Source: Halogeometricum pallidum JCM 14848 | GTDB taxonomy: Archaea; Halobacteriota; Halobacteria; Halobacteriales; Haloferacaceae | NCBI RefSeq assembly: GCF_000337095.1 | Contig: NZ_AOIV01000037.1 | Span: 1-52,569 of the forward strand | Length of the DNA stretch: 52,569 nucleotides | Direction: 5' to 3' | Part shown: positions 32,145 to 40,931 of the stretch, piece by piece | How positions within the stretch are numbered: the stretch's first letter is position 1 | How the letters are laid out: every line of letters starts with the position of its first letter | The notes under the pieces: generated by a model | Database searches by the model: none | What the model saw: the letters and a program-made list of their open reading frames with translations, nothing else | Told to the model about the DNA's origin: nothing | Made by a program: the position numbers and the translations under genes

Positions 32145-33362
32145 ATGCATCTACTAGATCGGCTGAAGTCGATCGGTCCGGGCGCGATGGTCGCCGCCGC
32201 GTTCATCGGTCCCGGGACGGTCACGACGGCGAGCGTAACGGGGGCGCGGTTCGGTTACGCGCTCATCTGGACGATAGCGTTCTCGATGGTCGCGACCATC
32301 GTCCTCCAGGAGATGAGCGCGCGGTTGGGGCTGGTCTCCCGCGAGGGGCTCGGAGAGGCGCTCCGAGGCCAGTTCGACAATCCCGTGGCGTCGGCGCTCA
32401 GCGTCGCGTTGGTCGTCAGCGCCATCGGTATCGGGACGGCCGCCTACGAGACGGGGAACATCTTCGGCGGCGCGGCCGGACTGGAAGGACTCACGGGAAT
32501 CAGCGCGAACCTCTGGGGACCGGCGATGGGACTCATCGCCGGTGCGCTCCTCTGGACCGGCAAGTACGACCTCATCGAGAAGGCGCTCGTCGCTCTCGTC
32601 TCGCTGATGGCGCTGTCGTTCCTCGTCGATGCCACCATCATCGGACCGGACCTCGGCGCCCTGGCGATGGGGTTCGTCCCGAGCGTCCCCGAGGGCTCGA
32701 CGTTCCTCATCACGGGACTCATCGGAACGACCGTCGTCGGCTACAACCTCTTCCTGCACGCCGGAAGCGTCCAGGAGCGGTGGGCCGGCCCCGATGAGCT
32801 GGGCGAATCGCGGGTCGACACCGTCCTCTCCATCCTCGTCGGCGGTTTCATCACCATCGCTATCCTCGTCACCGCCGCGGCGGCGTTCCCCGTGGGGACG
32901 AGCATCGAGAACGTCAGCACGATGGCCGAGCAGATAGAACCGCTCGTCGGGACGCACGCGAAGGTGCTGTTCGGTATCGGCCTGTTCGCCGCGGGGTTCA
33001 CGAGCGCGACCACCGCGCCGCTGGCGGGCGCCTACGCGACGGCCGGCGCCCTCGGGTGGGACACCGACCTGCGGTCGACGAAGTTCCGCGCGGTCTGGGG
33101 GACCATCCTCGCCGTCGGTATCGTCTTCTCGGCGCTCGGGTACAGCCCCGTGCAGGCCATCCTCTTCGCGCAGGTGGCCAACGGGATACTGTTACCCATC
33201 CTCGCCGTCTTCCTCATCTACGTGATGAACGACCGCGACATCCTCGGATCGTACGCGAACAGCACGCTCCAGAACGTCGTCGGCGGTGCCGTGACGCTCG
33301 TCGTCATCTGGCTCGGTCTCCGGACGCTCTACACGGTCGCCGGCGACCTGGGGGTGTTCTGA
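32145..33362 (+). CDS. NRAMP-related transporter lacking the metal-binding residues
   Basis: This 405-residue protein has about eleven membrane helices and the LeuT-like NRAMP fold. The helix-1 motif DPGN is replaced by 'GPGTVTT' (22-28). The helix-6 MPHN motif reads VGYN (198-201) within 'VVGYNLFLHAGSVQER'. The Asp, Asn and Met that bind the transition metal are therefore absent, so it is unlikely to carry manganese or iron. NRAMP-related YcsG of Bacillus is encoded with 5-oxoprolinase genes, and here the next genes are HyuA/HyuB. Transport of 5-oxoproline, hydantoin or a similar amide is the working inference. The next gene starts directly at its stop. Confidence 0.8.
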   Translation: MHLLDRLKSIGPGAMVAAAFIGPGTVTTASVTGARFGYALIWTIAFSMVATIVLQEMSARLGLVSREGLGEALRGQFDNPVASALSVALVVSAIGIGTAAYETGNIFGGAAGLEGLTGISANLWGPAMGLIAGALLWTGKYDLIEKALVALVSLMALSFLVDATIIGPDLGALAMGFVPSVPEGSTFLITGLIGTTVVGYNLFLHAGSVQERWAGPDELGESRVDTVLSILVGGFITIAILVTAAAAFPVGTSIENVSTMAEQIEPLVGTHAKVLFGIGLFAAGFTSATTAPLAGAYATAGALGWDTDLRSTKFRAVWGTILAVGIVFSALGYSPVQAILFAQVANGILLPILAVFLIYVMNDRDILGSYANSTLQNVVGGAVTLVVIWLGLRTLYTVAGDLGVF

Positions 33363-35372
33363 GTGGCCGACGAGACGCGCGTCGGCGTCGACGTGGGCGG
33401 GACGTTCACCGACGTCGCGCTCCTGACCGCCGAGGACCGACTCGTGACCGCGAAGGTGCCCAGCACGGCCGACCAGAGCGTCGGCGTCGTCGACGGAATC
33501 GAGAAGGCCTGCGCCGAGGCCGGCGTCGACCCGCGGGAGGTGGGCGCGTTCACACACGCGATGACCGTCTCGGTCAACGCCCTGCTCGAAGCTGACGGCG
33601 CGAGGACGGCGCTCGTCACCACCGAGGGCTTCCGGGACGTGCTCGAAATCGGGCGACAGGCCCGCCCCGACCTGTACGACCTGAGCGTGGAACGGCCCGC
33701 GCCGCTCGTACCCCGCCGCCGCCGCTTCGAGGTGACCGAGCGCGCGACCGAAGCGGGTATCGAGACGCCGGTCGACGAGGAGGAGGTCCGCGAACTCGCC
33801 GACGAGATTCGAGCGTGCGGGGCCGAGAGCGTCGCAGTCTCCCTGCTTCACGCCTACCGACACCCCGAGAACGAACGCGCCGTCGCCGAGGTGCTCCGCG
33901 AGGAACTCGACGCGCCCGTCTCGGCCTCCCACGAGGTGCTCGCGGAGTTCCGCGAGTTCGAGCGCACCTCCACCACCGCGGTCGACGCGTACGTGACGCC
34001 GGCCATCGACGCCTACATCGGCCGCCTCGAAGAGCGAGCCGCGGAGTTGGGCGTCCCCACGCCGCGGATCATGCAGGCCAACGGCGGCCTCGCGTCCGCC
34101 TCGACGGTACGCGAACACGCGGTGACGACCACCATGTCCGGCCCCGCCGCGGGCGTCGTCGGCGCCGCGCAGACGGAGACGACGGACGATCTCGCGGGCC
34201 TCGTCACGTTCGATATGGGCGGCACGTCGAGCGACGTGAGCCTCGTCCGCGACGGCGAGGGCGAACGCACGACGGACGCCGAGATAAACGGGCACCCCAT
34301 CAGGTCGCCGATGGTCGACGTGAACACCGTCGGCGCCGGCGGCGGGTCCATCGCGTGGGTCGACGCGGGCAACGCCCTCCGCGTCGGACCGCGCTCCTCG
34401 GGTGCGGACCCCGGTCCGGCCTGCTACGGACGCGGCGGCACCGAACCCACGGTGACCGACGCGAACGTCGTCCTCGGCTACATCGGTGGCAGTTCCGCGC
34501 TCGGCGGCGAACTCTCCTTGGACGTGGAGGCCGCACACGACGCCTTGGCCGGCCTCGCCGACGAGGCCGGACTCGACGACGCCCTGGCGGCCGCCCGCGG
34601 CGTCTACCGCGTCGCCAACGCGAACATGGCGCGCGCGATTCGCTCCGTGACGGTCGAACGGGGACACGATCCCCGTCGGTTCGGCCTCGTCGCCTTCGGC
34701 GGCGCCGGCCCCATGCACGCCGCCGCCCTCGCCGACGGCCTCGACATCGGCACCGTCGTCGTCCCGCGGGCCTGCGGCGTCCTCTCGGCATACGGCCTCC
34801 TCGCGGCGGACGAGAAACACGACTCCGTGCGGACGCTCCGGAGTCCGCTCGCGGCCGTCGACGTGGCGGCCGTCGAGGCCGCGTACGACGGCCTCTGCGA
34901 CGACGTGCTCGCGGACGTGCAGACGCCCGCGGACGCGGCGGTGTCGCGCGCGGCCGACCTCCGGTACGACGGCCAGAGCTTCGAACTCACCGTCCCGGTC
35001 GGCGAGACGTTCGACCCCGACGCGGTCGCCGAGCGGTTCCACGAGGCTCACGAGAGCGCCTACGGCTACCGGCTCTCGGACCCCGTGGAACTGGTCAATC
35101 TCCGCTCGACTTCCGTCGTCGAACGCGGGACGCTCGACGTGACGTACGGCGCCGTCGGCGAGGCGCGAAAGGACACCCGCGAAGCATTCTTCGACGACGG
35201 TTTCCGCGAGACCCCGGTGTACGCCCGCGAAGGACTCGACGTCGGCGACGACGTCTCCGGTCCGGCCGTCCTCGAACAGCACGAGAGCACCGTCGTCGTC
35301 CCGCCGGCGTGGCGGGGGACGGTCGGGGCCGACGGAACGCTCACCCTGACCCGAGGGGGTGACGAACGGTGA
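33363..35372 (+). CDS. hyuA: Hydantoinase/oxoprolinase subunit A (HyuA)
   Basis: This 669-residue protein has an actin-like ATPase fold of the HyuA type: 'VGVDVGGTFTDVAL' (7-20), 'AFTHAMTVSVNALLE', 'VTFDMGGTSSDVSLV' (phosphate-binding loop 2) and 'PSSGADPGPACYGRGG'-like spacing before 'FGGAGPMHA'. It couples ATP hydrolysis to ring opening of cyclic amides (5-oxoproline, hydantoins) or to acetone-type carboxylation in related families. Begins with a GTG placed directly after the transporter's stop. The subunit B gene overlaps its end (GTGA). Confidence 0.9.
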   Translation: MADETRVGVDVGGTFTDVALLTAEDRLVTAKVPSTADQSVGVVDGIEKACAEAGVDPREVGAFTHAMTVSVNALLEADGARTALVTTEGFRDVLEIGRQARPDLYDLSVERPAPLVPRRRRFEVTERATEAGIETPVDEEEVRELADEIRACGAESVAVSLLHAYRHPENERAVAEVLREELDAPVSASHEVLAEFREFERTSTTAVDAYVTPAIDAYIGRLEERAAELGVPTPRIMQANGGLASASTVREHAVTTTMSGPAAGVVGAAQTETTDDLAGLVTFDMGGTSSDVSLVRDGEGERTTDAEINGHPIRSPMVDVNTVGAGGGSIAWVDAGNALRVGPRSSGADPGPACYGRGGTEPTVTDANVVLGYIGGSSALGGELSLDVEAAHDALAGLADEAGLDDALAAARGVYRVANANMARAIRSVTVERGHDPRRFGLVAFGGAGPMHAAALADGLDIGTVVVPRACGVLSAYGLLAADEKHDSVRTLRSPLAAVDVAAVEAAYDGLCDDVLADVQTPADAAVSRAADLRYDGQSFELTVPVGETFDPDAVAERFHEAHESAYGYRLSDPVELVNLRSTSVVERGTLDVTYGAVGEARKDTREAFFDDGFRETPVYAREGLDVGDDVSGPAVLEQHESTVVVPPAWRGTVGADGTLTLTRGGDER

Positions 35373-36973
35373 GCGACGTGGACGCGGTCATGCTCGAAAT
35401 CATGCGCAATCAGTTGGAGAGCGTCGCCGAGGAGATGGGGCAGGTGCTCATTACCTCCTCGTACTCCCCGAACATCAAGGAGCGACGCGACTGCTCGACG
35501 GCGCTGTTCGACGCGGAGGGGCGTCTCGTCGCGCAGGCCGAGCACATCCCGGTCCACCTCGGGGCGATGCCCGAAGCCGTGGAGACGGTTCTGGGGTACG
35601 ACCCCGAACCGGGCGACGTGTTCGTCCTGAACGACCCCTTCGAGGGCGGCACGCACCTGCCCGACGTGACGATGGTGTCGCCGCTGGCGATAGACGGCGA
35701 GATACTCGGATTCGCCGTCTCCCGAGCCCACCACGCCGACGTGGGCGGGATGACGCCGGGCAGCATGCCCGCGGGCGCGCGCGAGATATATCAGGAGGGT
35801 CTCCGCCTCCCGCCGGTACGGTTGGTGTCGGGCGGCGAGACGAACGACGACGTGCTGTCGCTCCTCCTGGCGAACGTCCGGAACCCCGGCGAACGCCGCG
35901 CCGACGTCCGCGCGCAGATAGCCGCGAACGACCGCGCCGAGGAGCGTCTCGCCGACCTCGTGGCCGAACACGGCAGAGAGCAAATCGTCGCGGCGTTCGA
36001 CGCCGTCATCGACTACTCGCGCGAGCGGGTCACCGCGGAACTGCGCGACCTGCCGGACGGCGAATACCGCGCCCGCGACGTGCTCGAAGGAGACGGTCTG
36101 ACCGACGAGGACATCCCCGTCGCGGTGACGGCGACGGTCGACGGCGGTACCGTCGCGTTCGACTTCGAGGGGACCGCCTCACAGGTGCCCGGCAACGTCA
36201 ACGCGCCGTTGGCGGTGGCCAAGAGCGCCGTCTACTTCGTCGTTCGGTGCGTGACCGACCCCGAGATTCCGCCGAATCAGGGCTGTTACGACCCCATAAC
36301 CGTCTCGGTGCCGGAGGGGTCGCTGTTGAATCCGCGCGCGCCCGCCGCCGTCGTCGGCGGCAACGTCGAGACGAGTCAGCGCGTGACCGACGTGGTGTTC
36401 ACCGCCCTCGCGGACGCCGCTCCCGAACGCGTCCCCGCGCAGGGGCAGGGGACGATGAACAACCTCACCATCGGCAGTCGCGCGGGCGGGTCGGACGGCT
36501 TCACCTACTACGAGACCATCGGCGGCGGGTCCGGCGGCCGCGCCGGTGGCGACGGCACCGACGGCGCGCAGGTCGGGATGACGAACACGCTCAACACGCC
36601 CATCGAAGCGCTGGAGGCCGAGTACCCGCTGTTCGTCGAGGAGTACGGTCTCCGCGCGGGCAGCGGCGGCGACGGCGAGCACCGGGGCGGACTCGGCATC
36701 GTCCGCTCGGTCACCGTCGGGGTCGACGCCACCGTCTCGCTGCTCACCGAGCGTCGCCGGGTCGCGCCGAGGGGTATCGCCGGCGGCGCGGACGGCGCGA
36801 CGGGCGAGAACCTCCTCGACGGGTCGCCGGTCCCCGCGAAGACGACGCGGGACGTGCCGGCGGGGACGACGGTCACCGTCCGAACGCCCGGCGGCGGCGG
36901 CTACGGCGACCCCGAGGACCGGAGCGACGAGGACCGCGAACGGGACCGCGCCGACGGGAAGGAGGAGCGGTAA
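35369..36973 (+). CDS. hyuB: Hydantoinase/oxoprolinase subunit B (HyuB)
   Basis: This 534-residue partner of HyuA is recognised by 'MRNQLESVAEEMGQVLITSS'-like start (about 10-30), 'DFSTALFDAEG'-type segment, 'HADVGGMTPGSMP' (metal/His-rich loop), 'NQGCYDPI', 'GGNVETSQRV' and 'GGGSGGRAGGDGTDG'. Together with HyuA it forms an ATP-dependent cyclic-amide hydrolase. The stop codon overlaps the next ATG (TAATG), keeping the operon translationally linked. Substrate choice among oxoproline, hydantoin and others is open. Confidence 0.9.
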   Translation: MSDVDAVMLEIMRNQLESVAEEMGQVLITSSYSPNIKERRDCSTALFDAEGRLVAQAEHIPVHLGAMPEAVETVLGYDPEPGDVFVLNDPFEGGTHLPDVTMVSPLAIDGEILGFAVSRAHHADVGGMTPGSMPAGAREIYQEGLRLPPVRLVSGGETNDDVLSLLLANVRNPGERRADVRAQIAANDRAEERLADLVAEHGREQIVAAFDAVIDYSRERVTAELRDLPDGEYRARDVLEGDGLTDEDIPVAVTATVDGGTVAFDFEGTASQVPGNVNAPLAVAKSAVYFVVRCVTDPEIPPNQGCYDPITVSVPEGSLLNPRAPAAVVGGNVETSQRVTDVVFTALADAAPERVPAQGQGTMNNLTIGSRAGGSDGFTYYETIGGGSGGRAGGDGTDGAQVGMTNTLNTPIEALEAEYPLFVEEYGLRAGSGGDGEHRGGLGIVRSVTVGVDATVSLLTERRRVAPRGIAGGADGATGENLLDGSPVPAKTTRDVPAGTTVTVRTPGGGGYGDPEDRSDEDRERDRADGKEER

Positions 36974-37548
36974 TGCGTGGCTGGCGCGCCCGACTCGGGG
37001 CGGTCGTCCCCTCCTCGAACACCTCCGTCGAGGGGGAGTTCGGTGCGTACGCACCCGACGGCGTGAGCGTTCACGCCGCCCGGATGCCGCTGGAGTCGGT
37101 CACCCCGACGGCGCTCGACGAGATGGCCGAGGCGGCGGTCGACCGCGCCGAGTCGCTCTCGCACGCCGCCGTCGACGCGGTCGCCTACGCCTGCACCACC
37201 GGGAGCCTCCTGCACGGCCCGGGGTTCGACCGCGAACTCGAAGCCGACATCGCGGAGGCGGCCGGCGTCCCCGCAGTGGCGACGGCGCTGTCCGTGAAAC
37301 GAGCGCTCCGAGCGCTCGACGCCGAGCGATTAATCGTGGCGACGCCCTACGCGGAAGAGTTCGACCGACGCGAGGCCGACTACCTCGACGCGGCCGGGTT
37401 CGAGGTTCTCAACGTCGACGGCCTCGGTCTCGAAGCCGACCGCGGCGTCCCGGTGGTCACGAGCAACGGGGCGACGCTGTGGGACGCGCTCCGACGCGCG
37501 GGCGTCTCGACGGCGAGCGTCCCGGGACGACTCGGAGGGGAGCGGTAA
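36973..37548 (+). CDS. Asp/Glu racemase-family protein (maleate isomerase/AMDase-like) with an internal deletion
   Basis: This 191-residue protein resembles maleate isomerase/arylmalonate decarboxylase, whose members are about 240-250 residues. Present: 'VVPSSNTSVEGEF' (11-23), the first catalytic Cys (C74) in 'AYACTTGS', 'VATPYAEEFDRREADYL' and 'VVTSNGATLWDALRRAG' (161-177). Between 'NVDGLGLEAD' (148-157) and 'RGVPVVTSN' the stretch carrying the second catalytic Cys ('SCTN' region) is missing, about 45-50 residues, without a frame break. It may be inactive, or a different activity. It ends the transporter-HyuAB operon. Confidence 0.78.
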   Translation: MRGWRARLGAVVPSSNTSVEGEFGAYAPDGVSVHAARMPLESVTPTALDEMAEAAVDRAESLSHAAVDAVAYACTTGSLLHGPGFDRELEADIAEAAGVPAVATALSVKRALRALDAERLIVATPYAEEFDRREADYLDAAGFEVLNVDGLGLEADRGVPVVTSNGATLWDALRRAGVSTASVPGRLGGER

Positions 37549-37589
37549 CCCGACGAGTCGATTCGAGAAAAATTCGGTTCGTAATTCGA

Positions 37590-38252
37590 CTACTGGCCGG
37601 GCTGGAACTCCTCGTACGGTTGGATGACGACGAACCCGCCCTCCCCTGCGAACTCCAGTTGGAACGTCTCACCGGAGGAGCGTCCGAGCAGCCCCTTGAT
37701 GTTGATGTCGCGCTTCGCGTTCGGCGAGACGTCGCTGCTCCAGGCGACGGTGGCGTTGGGGTCGGTGCTGACGGGCGTCGGAACGACCAGCGGCTTGCCG
37801 TGCGTCGTGATGGCGATGTGACCCGGACCCTTCAGGTAGACGTTGAACAACCCCCCGGAGGAGGCGCCCGCGATGCTGTTCATCATCTTGATGTCCCAGT
37901 CGACGCTCTCCTCGAACGCGAGCACGTCGTTGCCGTTGACGCTTATCTCGTCGGTCTCGCTCAGTTCGAGTATCTGCACCTCTTTGCCCTGATCGGCGAG
38001 ATAGAGGTTGCCTTCGCCCGTCGCCTGCATCATCACGGTGCCCTCCCCGGTGGCCCGCTTCTTCAGCATCCCGGTGAGACCGCCCTCGGACTTCCGCTCG
38101 AAGGAGATGTCGCCCGTGTAGCCGACCATCGACCCCGCCTTCGCCATGACACTGCCGTTCACGGCGACATCGAGAAGCTTCGAGTTCTCGAGTTGGAACG
38201 TTTCTCCTCCCGATTCCGGTGCGTGCGCGTTAACGAATTCGTCAAGATTCAT
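37590..38252 (-). CDS. AIM24-family protein
   Basis: This 220-residue beta-rich protein has the AIM24 (TRAP-like beta-helix) pattern: 'LDVAVNGSVMAKAGSMVGYTG' (within 28-48), 'GEGTVMMQATGEGNLYLAD', 'GLFNVYLKGPGHIAITTHGK' and 'GETFQLEFAGEGGFVVIQP'. Found across prokaryotes and in mitochondria, its biochemical role is not settled. The ATG at 38252 is chosen because the in-frame part upstream is basic and unlike haloarchaeal protein. Transcribed toward the racemase-family gene, with convergent ends. Confidence 0.88.
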   Translation of the reverse strand: MNLDEFVNAHAPESGGETFQLENSKLLDVAVNGSVMAKAGSMVGYTGDISFERKSEGGLTGMLKKRATGEGTVMMQATGEGNLYLADQGKEVQILELSETDEISVNGNDVLAFEESVDWDIKMMNSIAGASSGGLFNVYLKGPGHIAITTHGKPLVVPTPVSTDPNATVAWSSDVSPNAKRDINIKGLLGRSSGETFQLEFAGEGGFVVIQPYEEFQPGQ

Positions 38253-38531
38253 GGTTTGTTTCGAGCCGCCACCGCGGTGACTCTCGTACGGGTGACTGTC
38301 GCGTGAGACCATAACTGTAGAGCCGTCTCCGGAGTACGCGTTCAGTCCGCACTCGCCCGTTCCCTTCCGTTTTGGCTTCCCGTCGAAACCGGGTCTGGGG
38401 CCGTTCGTGTTCCTCCCCGACCTGTTCGTCGGTGCAGCCACCGCGGTGCTGTACTACCAGAGTCGAACGTAGGGCGACGGGCGAGCGGCGGAGAATCGAG
38501 GGTGTGCGGGCGGTTCGTCTTCTCGGCTCGG

Positions 38532-40136
38532 TCAGTAGGAGCGCTCCACCACGAGGTCACCGGCCTCGTCGTACACCGAGACGGTGTCGCCGTCGTCGTT
38601 CCAGACGTTCCGCTCACGTCCCCAGTGGAGTGTCATCCCGTCGTCGCCCTCGCCCGTCAGGAGACGGACGGTCGCGCCCGCCGGAACGACCGTTCCCTCG
38701 GGAAATTCGTACGTCGCCCCGGCCTCGTCGGCCACCGTCCACCCCGAGAGGTCCACCGGAGCGTCGCTCGCGTTCGCGAACGAGACGGACTCGCCGGTCC
38801 CCGAGTCGCCGCCCGAGGCGTCGACGTTCGAGACGGTGAGCGGCGACGCCGGCGTTGCGTCGGGCGTCACCGGTCCGAACAGGTCGAACGAGTCGTCGAA
38901 GTTCGACGTGCGGGGAAGCGTCTCGTCGTCGTTCAGGTTCGACTCCTCGTCCGCGATTTCGTCGTCGCTCAGTCGCAGGTCCGACCCGAGAGCCTCGGCG
39001 ACGCGGTTCAGGTGCTCTCGCGCCTCCGCGGGCATTCCCTCGGCGCCGTGACCGAGGAGGAGGACCGCTCCGCCGCCGTCGGCGAACGACCGGATCGCGG
39101 ACAACTCCGGGTCGGTGTACGCGGTAGCGGGCGCGCAGACGATGAGGGCGTCGCCGTCGATTCCTTCACCGATTTCGTTCTGCTGGGTGAGCGCGGCGTC
39201 CTGCCCCTCCAGATACCGGAGGTAGTAGGCCATGTCCTCACAGGAGAGGGCGTACTCGGCGTTGAACTGTCCGTGACCGCCGTCGACGACGACGCGTTCG
39301 GGCCGTTCGGACGCCTCCGAGAGGGACCCAACGAGGTTCGTCGCGAACGGGTAGTTTCCGAAACGACTGGTGTCCGCCGAGAACCCCTCCGCCTCCTCGT
39401 ACCGTTCGTCGAGGAGGGGGCCGCCGACCATCGCCACGCCCGCCGCCTCGTCCACGGCGACGAGCGGAATCCGGTCTTCGTAACTCACTTCGCCGCCCGA
39501 CTGCGTCGCGGACGGCGAGGCCAAGACCGGCACCCTGTCGTCAGGGACCGCTCCCGACGCCGTCCGAACGCTCGCCGCTTTCGGCACGAACAGCCGTTCC
39601 ACCTCCCGGTCTCTGATTTCGGGCGACTGCGCGGGGTCGCTGCGCTTCCACACTCGCGTGCGCCCCTCCCGGGCGGAGCGCTCCCGTTCGAGGTAGTCGT
39701 CGTGGCGGGCGAACCCGGAGTCGTACACCCGGGCGTACCCCTCTTCCACCGCCACTCGGTTGTACACCGTCGGCGCGTCGCCGGCGTCGTTCTCGCCGTC
39801 TCCCTCGCCCTCCTCACTGCCGGTCCGGGAGTAGCGCACGTAGCGGAGAAGCCGTCCGAAACTCCCGCGGTCGGGCTCGTTCGCGTCCGCTTCGAGTTCG
39901 ACCGACGCGTCCGTCAACTCCCGCTTCGCGAACTCGCTCGCTCTGTCCCCCCAGCGTCCGAGGTACGAGAGGTTCTCGATTCCCTCCCACTCGGCGCGGC
40001 GTTCCGCCCCGCCGTTGTCCGTCGTCTCGGGGGTGTCTATCCCGAGGATGCGAACGCGCTCTTCGCTCCCGTCGTCGAGTCGGACGTCGACGGTGTCGCC
40101 GTCGACGACGTCGATCACCGTCGCAGTCTCTCCCAT
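38532..40136 (-). CDS. Thermonuclease-GATase-like-lamin-tail fusion protein
   Basis: This 534-residue protein joins three modules. (1) Residues 1-165 are a staphylococcal-nuclease fold with 'VVDGDTVDVRL', the Arg/Asp/Glu cluster in 'RILGIDTPET' (29-37) and 'GRLLRYV' (94-100), the catalytic and nucleotide-binding residues. (2) About 195-425 is an alpha/beta domain ('ERVVVDGGHGQFNAEY', 'GDALIVCAPATAYTDPEL', 'AVLLLGHGAEGM') resembling the DUF4350/GATase-like domains of surface proteins. (3) About 430-534 is a lamin-tail (LTD) immunoglobulin-like domain ('VDLSGWTVADEAG'). No signal peptide is seen at the chosen ATG, so export is uncertain. Confidence 0.85.
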   Translation of the reverse strand: MGETATVIDVVDGDTVDVRLDDGSEERVRILGIDTPETTDNGGAERRAEWEGIENLSYLGRWGDRASEFAKRELTDASVELEADANEPDRGSFGRLLRYVRYSRTGSEEGEGDGENDAGDAPTVYNRVAVEEGYARVYDSGFARHDDYLERERSAREGRTRVWKRSDPAQSPEIRDREVERLFVPKAASVRTASGAVPDDRVPVLASPSATQSGGEVSYEDRIPLVAVDEAAGVAMVGGPLLDERYEEAEGFSADTSRFGNYPFATNLVGSLSEASERPERVVVDGGHGQFNAEYALSCEDMAYYLRYLEGQDAALTQQNEIGEGIDGDALIVCAPATAYTDPELSAIRSFADGGGAVLLLGHGAEGMPAEAREHLNRVAEALGSDLRLSDDEIADEESNLNDDETLPRTSNFDDSFDLFGPVTPDATPASPLTVSNVDASGGDSGTGESVSFANASDAPVDLSGWTVADEAGATYEFPEGTVVPAGATVRLLTGEGDDGMTLHWGRERNVWNDDGDTVSVYDEAGDLVVERSY

Positions 40137-40262
40137 ACGTTCGACTCTCGGCCGCGCCGTATTACCTTTAGTTCCGGTGTGCTATGGTCGGTATTTACGA
40201 TTCAGAGCAGAGAGGGACGTGACAGCAAAGACGGTTTTTCGGTCTTTGCTCTCGGGTCGTCT

Positions 40263-40706
40263 TTACTCGTCGGTGTATCGACCCACGAGAGAGGTCATCT
40301 CCATCTCGTAGAGCGTCAGGTCGATATCGTCGACGTCCTCGTCGAACACCCGGAGCGGACCGAACCGCTCGTTGATTTCGGCGGCGTCGTACGCTTCGCG
40401 TTCGTCGCCGGACAGTCTCCGAAGCGGCCCGGCGGCGACGACGCTCCAGGAGGCGTCGGGACCGTCGACGCCGAAGAGGGCGAACGACGCCTCCGCAGTC
40501 GCCTCCGCGAAGTCGAGTTTCTTGCTGTCGTCGTCGTCCGAGAGGCGGAACAGGAGTGAGTCGCCGTCGTAGGAGTAGGAGACCGGCACCCCGTACGCGA
40601 CGCCGTCGTCGGCCAGCGACAGTACGCCCGCCGACTCCGACCGAAGCCGTTCGTCCACCTCGTCGTCGGTCATCCCGAACGTGTACACGTACTCGATGTG
40701 GTCCAT
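40263..40706 (-). CDS. Pyridoxamine 5'-phosphate oxidase-family flavin-binding protein
   Basis: This 147-residue split-barrel protein has 'GVLSLADDGVAYGVPVSYSY' (27-46), 'LLFRLSDDDDSKKLDFAEAT' (51-70) and 'WSVVAAGPLRRLSGDE', the layout of the PPOX/general-stress FMN- or F420-binding family common in haloarchaea. Likely an oxidoreductase or flavin-binding protein of unknown substrate. Monocistronic. The gap to the next gene contains a CTAGTTTTG palindrome (40792-40816). Confidence 0.85.
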   Translation of the reverse strand: MDHIEYVYTFGMTDDEVDERLRSESAGVLSLADDGVAYGVPVSYSYDGDSLLFRLSDDDDSKKLDFAEATAEASFALFGVDGPDASWSVVAAGPLRRLSGDEREAYDAAEINERFGPLRVFDEDVDDIDLTLYEMEMTSLVGRYTDE

Positions 40707-40791
40707 TGTGCTCGCTCGACCCTACGTCGCCTCGCGGTATCAAACCGCGTACGCCGTTCGGGCGGTCGTCGAATACAAGATGGTTCTTCTA

Positions 40792-40816
40792 TCAAAACTC
40801 TCCCTGCTAGTTTTGA
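40792..40816. repeat. CTAGTTTTG palindrome (site B)
   Basis: TCAAAACT (40792-40799) and AGTTTTGA (40809-40816) form an 8-bp inverted repeat with a 9-base spacer. The right arm includes CTAGTTTTG, the same 9-mer as in the parA-upstream block and the 47.4-kb block. It lies between the PPOX gene start and the MFS gene end. Confidence 0.5.
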
Positions 40817-40931
40817 CAAGCGAGCCGTGAGGGACGATCACCGACTCGACGGCGTGTGACGGAGAACGAGGTGCCACGTCCCTGCCGCCGTCGGGCGACC
40901 TGACGTGCGGCGGCCATCGCGTCGACTGGGC

